From contig JAIXRX010000113.1 of NCBI GenBank assembly GCA_027485005.1, forward strand, positions 1 through 21,338: a stretch of 21,338 bases of DNA. Reading direction: 5' to 3'. The notes beneath the pieces are model-generated. The model made no database searches. It was not told where the DNA came from and was given only the letters and a program-made list of their open reading frames with translations. The stretch's first letter is position 1. Each line of letters opens with the position of its first letter. A program made the position numbers and the translations under genes. Positions 14,424-20,051 of this stretch are shown here, one piece after another. Origin of the DNA: Alphaproteobacteria bacterium (GTDB lineage: Bacteria; Pseudomonadota; Alphaproteobacteria; Rickettsiales; JAIXRX01).

Positions 14424-15731
14424 ATGTCCGATTTGTTTGCGAGCACCCCATCTAAACATGCGCCGCTGGCTCAGCGATTGCGTCCGCGTGCCTTGTCGGA
14501 AGTGGTGGGGCAGGAACATTTGCTGGCGGCGGATGCAGCGCTGGCGCAGTGGCTGGCGGTTGGTCATTTGCCATCGCTTATTTTCTGGGGGCCTCCCGGT
14601 TCTGGTAAAACCACCATGTCGCATTTATTAGCTGAGCGTGTTGGGGCTGAACTTGAAATGGTGTCTGCTATTTCGGCAGGGGTTGCGGATTTAAAAACGG
14701 TGTTTACCCGTGCGCGTGACCGTGCGGCGGGCGGCAAACACACCGTGTTGTTTGTGGACGAGATTCATCGCTTTAATCGTGCGCAGCAAGACGCGCTATT
14801 GGGCGTGGTGGAAGATGGCACCGTGACGCTGATTGGTGCAACGACTGAGAATCCCTCTTTTGCATTAAATTCTGCATTGCTTTCGCGCTGTCAGGTGTTG
14901 GTGCTGAATCGCTTGAGCCATGAGGCGTTGGCTGAAGTGTTAGTGCGTGCAGAAGAGACTGCAAAGAAAACATTGCCATTAACGCAAGAGGCGCGCAGCT
15001 TGCTGCTGGAAATGGCAGATGGCGATGCACGCTATTTGCTGAACATGGCAGAAAATTTATTGGCACTGCCCGCCACGCCTATTTTAGATGCTGCCAAATT
15101 ACTGGAGAAAATTCAGCGCCGCGCCGCAATTTATGACAAGGCGCAAGAAAGCCATTACAACTTAATTTCCGCGCTGCATAAATCCTTGCGTGGATCAGAC
15201 GTGCAGGCCGCACTTTATTGGCTCGCGCGGATGCTGCAAGGCGGCGAAGACCCGCGCTATTTAATGCGCCGTATGGTGCGCTTTGCCGTGGAAGATATTG
15301 GCATGGCTGACCCCAACGCGCTGGTGCAGGCCAATGCCGCATTGGCGGCCTATGAAATGTTGGGAAGCCCAGAGGGCGAGCTTGCGGTCGCGCAATGCGT
15401 GATTTACTTGGCGACGGCACCTAAATCGAACGCAGCCTATGTGGCCTATAAAGCAAGCGTGGTGAGTGCCAAGCAATATGGCTCGCTCATGCCACCGAAA
15501 CATATTCTCAATGCGCCCACTAACATGATGAAAGAGCAGGGGTATGGCGCAGGCTATGCTTATGACCATGATGCGCCGGACGGTTTTTCGGGGCAGAATT
15601 ATTTTCCGGATGGGATGAAGCGCGAAAATTATTATGCGCCTGTGGAGCGCGGCTTTGAGCGCGATATCCTCAAGCGGCTGCAATATTGGGATCAATTGCG
15701 CGCGAAACGCAAATCGGGAGAAGCCGCATGA
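14424..15731 (+). CDS. rarA: Replication-associated recombination protein A (RarA/MgsA), AAA+ ATPase
   Basis: This 435-residue AAA+ ATPase of the RarA/MgsA/Mgs1-WRNIP1 family acts at stalled replication forks. It shows Walker A GPPGSGKT (56-63), Walker B VLFVDE (108-113), sensor-1 GATTEN (138-143), an arginine finger candidate at Arg155 (LLSRC), and the C-terminal tetramerisation region (from about 250). I start at ATG 14424 (MSDLFASTPSKHAPLAQRLR), since an extension upstream to 14274 would run through the terminator and rplQ. There is no SD. It overlaps crcB by ATGA and leads a four-gene operon. Confidence 0.95.
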   Translation: MSDLFASTPSKHAPLAQRLRPRALSEVVGQEHLLAADAALAQWLAVGHLPSLIFWGPPGSGKTTMSHLLAERVGAELEMVSAISAGVADLKTVFTRARDRAAGGKHTVLFVDEIHRFNRAQQDALLGVVEDGTVTLIGATTENPSFALNSALLSRCQVLVLNRLSHEALAEVLVRAEETAKKTLPLTQEARSLLLEMADGDARYLLNMAENLLALPATPILDAAKLLEKIQRRAAIYDKAQESHYNLISALHKSLRGSDVQAALYWLARMLQGGEDPRYLMRRMVRFAVEDIGMADPNALVQANAALAAYEMLGSPEGELAVAQCVIYLATAPKSNAAYVAYKASVVSAKQYGSLMPPKHILNAPTNMMKEQGYGAGYAYDHDAPDGFSGQNYFPDGMKRENYYAPVERGFERDILKRLQYWDQLRAKRKSGEAA

Positions 15732-16108
15732 CGCTCATGCATTTTATCTATGTGGCACTTGGCGGCGCATTGGGCTCCTGCGCACGCTATGCGCTGGTGC
15801 AAAGCGCGATGCGCTTGGCACTGAGCTGGCCGCTGGGTACATTGCTGGTGAATATCATTGGCTCTTTGCTGATGGGGCTTTTGGCAGGCGCCATGTCGCG
15901 CGGGGTGATTGCTCAGCAACCGTATTGGCCGCTATTGGCCACGGGCGTGCTGGGTGGCTTCACCACTTTTTCTGCTTTTTCGCTCGATATGTTGCAGCTT
16001 GTTGAAAAGCAAGGTGCTATGACCGCGCTCGGTTATGTGCTGCTCTCGGTGGGCGGTGGTTTGATATGTGTTTATTTAGGATGGTTGGGAGCGCGCTATG
16101 TCGGGTAA
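15728..16108 (+). CDS. crcB: Fluoride channel CrcB/Fluc
   Basis: This 126-residue, four-helix inner-membrane protein exports fluoride passively as an antiparallel dimer. Family motifs are GGALGSCARY (12-21), GTLLVNIIGS (37-46, with the conserved Asn42) and GVLGGFTTFSAF (73-84, the Phe-box region). ATG 15728 overlaps the rarA stop as ATGA, with GGGAG 7 nt upstream; an inner ATG at 15737 is also possible. An upstream extension to 15686 lies inside rarA and is not needed. I see no fluoride riboswitch, and none would be expected at an internal operon position. Its 3' end overlaps the next gene by 11 nt. Confidence 0.95.
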   Translation: MTLMHFIYVALGGALGSCARYALVQSAMRLALSWPLGTLLVNIIGSLLMGLLAGAMSRGVIAQQPYWPLLATGVLGGFTTFSAFSLDMLQLVEKQGAMTALGYVLLSVGGGLICVYLGWLGARYVG

Positions 16109-17132
16109 TTGGGTGACATTATCACATGTGATGGAACGAGTGGATACAGGGCAGCGTCTTGATCGCTGGATTAAAGCGCAATATCCGCAATGGACGCAAG
16201 CGATGGTGCAAAAAATGCTGCGCCAAGGCGACGTGCGCATTAATGGCAAGAAAAGTAAAAGCGATGCGCGGTTGGAAGAGCATGATGTGTTGACGATTCG
16301 TGCGACCCATGCGGTGATTAATAATGAGCCACCAAAACCTGCTTATGAAAAACAAGTATTTCAAGTGACGGAAGAAGAGGCCGCCGATTTGCGCGCGCGT
16401 ATTTTGTTTAAAGACGAAGAAATTCTTGCCATCAACAAGCCAGCAGGCCTTGCAGTGCAGGGCGGCAGCAAGCAGTCCTTGCATTTGGACGGGATGCTCG
16501 AAGCCTTGCGTTTAAATGCGGAAGAAGCGCCGCGTTTGGTGCACCGTTTGGACCAAGATACGAGCGGCGTGTTGCTGCTGGCGCGCACGCGTGCGGCGGC
16601 ACAGGAATTGATGGAGCAGTTTAAAGGCAAAACCGTGCGCAAGGTGTATTGGGCGCTAGTGCTGGGCTGCCCTGAGCGCTCGATTGGGCATATTGAATTG
16701 CCGCTGGCGAAACGTGCGGGCAAGGATCAGATTGAACGTGTGCAGGTGGACGAAGAGCAGGGGCAATTTGCACTCACGCATTATCGCGTGGTGGCGCGAT
16801 TAGAAGAGCGCTATGGCCAAAGCCTTTCATGGGTAGAGATGATGCCAGTAACGGGCCGCACCCACCAGCTGCGTGTGCATATGGCCGCGATTGGCCACCC
16901 CATTATTGGCGATGTGAAATATGGTGGCAAACCAGTGGTAATGCGCCCTTATGCGCCGCAGCTGCATTTGCATGCGCGCGCGCTGAAACTAGAAGATAAA
17001 GCCAAAGTGATTCAAGCGCCATTGCCAGAGCATATGCAACGTGCATGGGAGCATCTTGGGTGGCCGCTGGATGACCAAGGCGTTGGCTTGTTGGAGTTGG
17101 TGGATATGTGGGAAGAAGGTGAGCAAGCATGA
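16098..17132 (+). CDS. RluA-family 23S rRNA pseudouridine synthase (RluC/RluD type)
   Basis: This 344-residue protein has an N-terminal S4 RNA-binding domain (about 18-75: QRLDRWIKAQYP, MLRQGDVRINGKKSK) and a pseudouridine synthase domain. The catalytic motif HRLDQDTSGVLLLARTR (149-165) contains Asp152 as nucleophile. GRTHQLRVHMAAIGHPIIGD follows as the second conserved block. It isomerises specific uridines, probably in 23S rRNA as RluC or RluD do. The layout and the HRLD-D-TSG motif favour RluC, but RluC and RluD cannot be separated here. The start ATG 16098 lies in the crcB 3' end, with GGGAG upstream. It overlaps atp12 as ATGA. Confidence 0.92.
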   Translation: MSGNWVTLSHVMERVDTGQRLDRWIKAQYPQWTQAMVQKMLRQGDVRINGKKSKSDARLEEHDVLTIRATHAVINNEPPKPAYEKQVFQVTEEEAADLRARILFKDEEILAINKPAGLAVQGGSKQSLHLDGMLEALRLNAEEAPRLVHRLDQDTSGVLLLARTRAAAQELMEQFKGKTVRKVYWALVLGCPERSIGHIELPLAKRAGKDQIERVQVDEEQGQFALTHYRVVARLEERYGQSLSWVEMMPVTGRTHQLRVHMAAIGHPIIGDVKYGGKPVVMRPYAPQLHLHARALKLEDKAKVIQAPLPEHMQRAWEHLGWPLDDQGVGLLELVDMWEEGEQA

Positions 17133-17839
17133 GTGCTGCCCGCAGACGATTTTATACGCAGGTAGGTGTTGCACCGCAGGAAGATTATTTCTGCGTGCAG
17201 CTGGATGGTAAAACGGTGCATACGCCTAAAGGCCGCCGCTTGCATGTGCCCAGCGCGAATCTTGCGCATGCGATTGCTGCCGAGTGGGACGCGCAAATGG
17301 AAGTGATTGCGCCGCACAGCATGCATATGACCACGTTGGCCTGCACCTGCTTTGATGGCGTGGCGGATGTGCAAAGTGCCGTCATTGATTCGCTGTTACC
17401 TTTCGTAGAAACTGATCAACTTATTTTTCGCGATGATAAAAATGAAGAGTTTTGCGCGCAGCAATCTGCGGCACTCGACCCATGGGTGCAATGGGCAGAG
17501 CGTGAACTGGAGATTCGATTGATTGTGACGCGTGGCGTGATGCCTGTTTTGCAACCCGCGCAAAATGCGCAGCGCTTAAAAAATATATTAGAAGAGATGA
17601 ATGTTTGGCAACTGACAGCAGTGGCGCATTTGGTTGAACAGTTGCGCTCAGCGGTTTTAGCAAGCGCCGTGTTCAAAGGGGTGATGAGTGCGCAGGAAGC
17701 ATTCCGTCTTTCGAATATGGAAGAACATTTTCAGATCGAAGAGTGGGGCGTGGATGACGAATTGCAGAATCGTTTAGAGCGCATCCAAACCGAAGTGCTT
17801 GCTGCGGAACAATTCTTGGATCTTATTGGCCGTAAATAA
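17129..17839 (+). CDS. ATP12-family F1-ATPase assembly chaperone
   Basis: This 236-residue protein matches the ATP12 family, known from mitochondria and alphaproteobacteria. Mitochondrial Atp12 binds unassembled F1 alpha subunit. Signatures are RRFYTQVGVAPQEDYFCVQL, LDGKTVHTPKGR (25-36), AIAAEWDAQMEVIAPHSMHM (48-67), ETDQLIFRDD (94-103) and the C-terminal block EEHFQIEEWGVDDELQNRLE (198-217), which ends AAEQFLDL. The presence of this family supports an alphaproteobacterial source. ATG 17129 overlaps the synthase stop (ATGA). The last 17 bases overlap the convergent DUF3429 gene. Confidence 0.92.
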   Translation: MSAARRRFYTQVGVAPQEDYFCVQLDGKTVHTPKGRRLHVPSANLAHAIAAEWDAQMEVIAPHSMHMTTLACTCFDGVADVQSAVIDSLLPFVETDQLIFRDDKNEEFCAQQSAALDPWVQWAERELEIRLIVTRGVMPVLQPAQNAQRLKNILEEMNVWQLTAVAHLVEQLRSAVLASAVFKGVMSAQEAFRLSNMEEHFQIEEWGVDDELQNRLERIQTEVLAAEQFLDLIGRK

Positions 17840-18305
17840 GGCAGATAAGCAGCGCAATCACTAATGGTGAAATCATGTTGCGCAGATGAATCCACCATTG
17901 TGGCAAAAGCCCCTGGCGCACCAGCCATGCATCTGCCATCCATTGTGCAAGTAATGCTGCTACCAGCAGATGCTCAATCAGCAATCCCCCCCAAGAAATC
18001 AATGCGACGGCATTGCTCCAAATAAATAAAAGATTCGGCGAGATATGGTAGGAGCGATGAGCCGTTTGTTTGCATAATGTCAGTGCAATGCCCCAATAGC
18101 TGCCGCCAAGAAATGCAGTGATAATGGCCATATACGCAATGCCGAGATGGTGGATGGCGGCCGTGCCAAGGTCAAGCTGAGCGCGGATAAATGCGAAATA
18201 GGGTAACATCAATATGACGGCGGTGAGCAAAGGAATGGCGCCTGCAAAGGTGAGTAATTTAGGCAGCAATGGAATGCCACGATGCGGATTCCCCCAAACA
18301 TTCAT
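17823..18305 (-). CDS. DUF3429-family membrane protein
   Basis: This 160-residue hydrophobic protein resembles the DUF3429 family of uncharacterised inner-membrane proteins. It has about five transmembrane segments (roughly 15-36, 52-72, 92-115, 112-128, 144-159), the motif FLGGSYWG (65-72), and the family-like end LVRQGLLPQWWIHLRNMISP (128-147). No function is established. The start is secure: ATG 18305 with a perfect AGGAGG 5 nt upstream (18311-18316 on the + strand). A palindrome lies directly upstream of that site. The gene stands alone on the - strand, and its end runs 17 nt into atp12. Confidence 0.85.
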   Translation of the reverse strand: MNVWGNPHRGIPLLPKLLTFAGAIPLLTAVILMLPYFAFIRAQLDLGTAAIHHLGIAYMAIITAFLGGSYWGIALTLCKQTAHRSYHISPNLLFIWSNAVALISWGGLLIEHLLVAALLAQWMADAWLVRQGLLPQWWIHLRNMISPLVIALLICLIYGQ

Positions 18306-18317
18306 GTCATCCTCCTG

Positions 18318-18334
18318 AAAGTGATAGTCACTTT
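18318..18334. promoter_or_regulatory. Perfect palindrome upstream of the DUF3429 gene
   Basis: AAAGTGATAGTCACTTT has 7-bp perfect arms (AAAGTGA and TCACTTT) around TAG. It ends 1 nt from the AGGAGG ribosome-binding site of the - strand gene, so it is either an operator in the 5' leader or an mRNA hairpin able to affect access to that site. No regulator is identifiable from the window. Confidence 0.55.
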
Positions 18335-18564
18335 AGATATTGGCTAAACGTCTGCTTCAATAACATTATGAATGACCATAGCTTGTCACTATCTTGCCGC
18401 AAATTTATTTTTTGTATGGGGGGATAAAAAAATGAAATGGGGGAGGATGGGGCTTTGGAGCGGGAATGAAAATATAAGCATCTGTTATTTATAGGTAATA
18501 TTTGAATGGTGGGCGCTGTTTTGGCTGTTGCAATAATACAACGTCTGTCGTCATCACGCCGCAC

Positions 18565-18600
18565 CTGTCTTGACGGGGCGGCAATAGGCGCATAAGACAG
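18565..18600. promoter_or_regulatory. Inverted repeat spanning the candidate promoter
   Basis: CTGTCTT (18565-18571) and AAGACAG (18594-18600) are perfect inverted arms 22 nt apart. They cover the candidate -35 and -10 of the OmpA-domain gene, a geometry that suits a dimeric regulator or an RNA hairpin if transcription starts upstream. Confidence 0.4.
18570..18598 (+). promoter_or_regulatory. Candidate promoter of the OmpA-domain gene
   Basis: TTGACG (18570-18575, five of six matches), a 17-nt spacer and TAAGAC (18593-18598, three of six, but with the important first T, second A and fifth A) lie about 70 nt before ATG 18667. The -10 is poor for a gene with such biased codon use, so an activator or another promoter, for example around TAAACT at 18637, is possible. 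Confidence 0.4.
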
Positions 18601-18612
18601 AAAACCTCTGAG

Positions 18613-18629
18613 CCATAAAAAATTTATGG
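18613..18629. promoter_or_regulatory. AT-rich palindrome in the leader of the OmpA-domain gene
   Basis: CCATAAAAAATTTATGG has perfect 7-bp arms (CCATAAA and TTTATGG) around AAA. It lies 37 nt before the start codon, so it would be in the 5' untranslated region if the promoter at 18570 is used. It could be an operator or an mRNA-stabilising stem such as those in ompA leaders. Confidence 0.45.
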
Positions 18630-18666
18630 ATACGTCTAAACTATTTCAACCTGCATAGGAGTGGGT

Positions 18667-19236
18667 ATGCAACGTTCTTTTATTTCTCTCGTAGCACTGG
18701 CTGGCGTTTCTGCCGCTGTGGCTATGCCAGTTTCTGCTTTCGCGGTAGATGCTGATAAACTCAACAAAGCTGTGACCGATGAGCGCGGCAATGTAATCAC
18801 CAGCACGTTTGGTAATTGCGTTGTTCACTTGCGTTGGGAAGGTGGCAGCAAAGGTGATTGCGTGAGCAGTGATGCTGCTGTGACTGTTTACTTTGATTTC
18901 AACAGCTCTTCTTTGACTGCTGAATCTAAAGCTAAATTGGCTGAATTCGCTGCTAAAATCAAAGGCGCTGACATTGAAGGCGTAAGCGTTGTTGGTACTG
19001 CAGACGTTGTTGGTAACGCTGCTGCTAACCGTCGTTTGTCTGAAAAACGCGCGTTGAAAGTTGCTAAATTCTTGAAGAAAAAAGGCGTGATGAAAGCTAA
19101 CGTAGCTCAAGTAGCTGCGAAAGGTGAATCTGAGCCTACCACTGAGTGTGGTGCAGAAAAAGGCAAAGCGACCAAAGAAAAAATCGCTTGCTTGCAAAAC
19201 GATCGTCGCGTGGATGTTTACATCAACTATCGCTAG
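18667..19236 (+). CDS. Secreted OmpA-C-domain (peptidoglycan-binding) protein
   Basis: This 189-residue protein starts at ATG 18667, 5 nt after AGGAG (18657-18661); the GTG at 18661 overlaps that SD and is less likely. A Sec signal peptide (1-26, ending SAFA) has no lipobox cysteine. Residues 27-70 include a Cys51/Cys65 pair (FGNCVVHLRWEGG, then GDC). An OmpA C-terminal domain follows (about 72-187): VYFDFNSSSLTAES, Asp113 and Arg128 at the 15-residue spacing of the diaminopimelate-binding pair in known OmpA proteins (NRRLSEKRAL), and NDRRVDVYI. Cys161/Cys175 resemble the E. coli OmpA disulfide. There is no beta-barrel. Codon use favours GCT, GTT, CGT and AAA, suggesting high expression. Confidence 0.9.
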   Translation: MQRSFISLVALAGVSAAVAMPVSAFAVDADKLNKAVTDERGNVITSTFGNCVVHLRWEGGSKGDCVSSDAAVTVYFDFNSSSLTAESKAKLAEFAAKIKGADIEGVSVVGTADVVGNAAANRRLSEKRALKVAKFLKKKGVMKANVAQVAAKGESEPTTECGAEKGKATKEKIACLQNDRRVDVYINYR

Positions 19237-19257
19237 TTGGTCGTAACTCTTACGAAT

Positions 19258-19292
19258 AAAAAAACCCCCGCTGAATTCAGCGGGGGTTTTTT
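19258..19292. terminator. Bidirectional intrinsic terminator
   Basis: AAAAAA-CCCCCGCTGAA and its exact reverse complement meet at GAATTC, giving a fully palindromic stem (19259-19292) of about 15 bp with a 4-nt loop. A and T runs flank a GC core, so it terminates transcription from both sides. It serves the OmpA-domain gene (stop at 19236) and the - strand EI24 gene (stop at 19302). Confidence 0.95.
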
Positions 19293-19301
19293 GTTAGCAA
19301 T

Positions 19302-20042
19302 CTAGTGGGATACGTCATTAGCGTGAGGGCTAATAATAATACTGGGTGGGTTGAGGTGTTGATAGAGATGTACCATGATGGCCACGCCCCAGAAAGGTGC
19401 CACCAGATTAAGCACAGGCACCACAGCGCAGCCCACAATCAACATGCCTGCAAGTAGCACGCTCATGCGATGCTGATGCAGAATCTTGATGGCTTCTGCT
19501 TTTCCAACATGGCGTCCACCCGCCATCACAAAGAAGCTGCTGCCCACTAAATAACCATTCATCACCCAATAAAAAACTTGCCCCAGAAGCGGCACAAAGA
19601 AGAAGGGGAAGAACAGGATATTCAGTAGTACTGCTTTGCCTACCAACCACAGATCAGCTCGTAGATCCTGCCAGAAAGGCGCAGGTGTGCCGATAGCGAG
19701 TTTGGGGTATTCATGTTGCTCAATTTTCTCGGCAATTTTCTCATCAAAAAAGCTAATCACCAGTGGCAGAAGCAATGGAAAAAACATCCAGATAACACTT
19801 GAGACAAAAAGCCCGATACCAATGGTGAGAGCTGCGCTAAATATCCATGGCAGTTCTGCACCTGCTTGATCAGCAGCCATTTTTGCTTCTAACCAATCTC
19901 CTAAACTCATGCTGATGCCGCCGGCAAATAGTAGCAAGCCAAGCAATGTGACTGTCATGCTCAGCGCAAAGATTTTTGGCATGCCGGGCGCTAAAATATT
20001 GTGTGCTGCGCGGCTGACAGATTGAATCACGGGATGCGACAT
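19302..20042 (-). CDS. EI24/CysZ-type inner-membrane protein
   Basis: This 246-residue protein has four hydrophobic zones, some probably helix pairs (about 26-48, 64-98, 134-168, 190-224), and the EI24-domain signature FVPLLGQVFYWVMNGYLVG, then VPVLNLVAPFWGVAIMVHLY. The family includes CysZ, a sulfate permease, but alphaproteobacterial members are mostly uncharacterised, so I do not assign transport. Two adjacent ATGs exist. The SD AGGAG (20049-20053 on the + strand) is 3 nt from 20045 and 6 nt from 20042, so 20042 is preferred. The SD overlaps the astB stop, so the two genes form a coupled - strand operon. Confidence 0.85.
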   Translation of the reverse strand: MSHPVIQSVSRAAHNILAPGMPKIFALSMTVTLLGLLLFAGGISMSLGDWLEAKMAADQAGAELPWIFSAALTIGIGLFVSSVIWMFFPLLLPLVISFFDEKIAEKIEQHEYPKLAIGTPAPFWQDLRADLWLVGKAVLLNILFFPFFFVPLLGQVFYWVMNGYLVGSSFFVMAGGRHVGKAEAIKILHQHRMSVLLAGMLIVGCAVVPVLNLVAPFWGVAIMVHLYQHLNPPSIIISPHANDVSH

Positions 20043-20051
20043 CATGGGCTC

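Larger units (their letters stand above)
18306..18660. other. Long intergenic region between two divergent genes
   Basis: This is the only stretch over 300 nt without a credible gene. Reading left to right it holds the DUF3429 ribosome-binding site and palindrome (18311-18334), an A/T-rich part, a G-rich tract with four runs of three or more G (18418-18464), a candidate promoter (18570-18598), a long inverted repeat (18565-18600) and a short palindrome (18613-18629). A - strand reading frame of 78 codons (18328-18564) has a low-complexity basic product and no ribosome-binding site, so I do not call it. Confidence 0.8.

Noticed and set aside
15686..15727. In-frame 5' extension of crcB.
   Set aside because: It lies inside rarA. 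ATG 15728 with GGGAG and the ATGA overlap gives the normal CrcB length.
18328..18564. A 78-codon - strand reading frame in the long intergenic region.
   Set aside because: It has no ribosome-binding site, a low-complexity basic product, and overlaps the palindrome and G-rich tract. It is probably chance.
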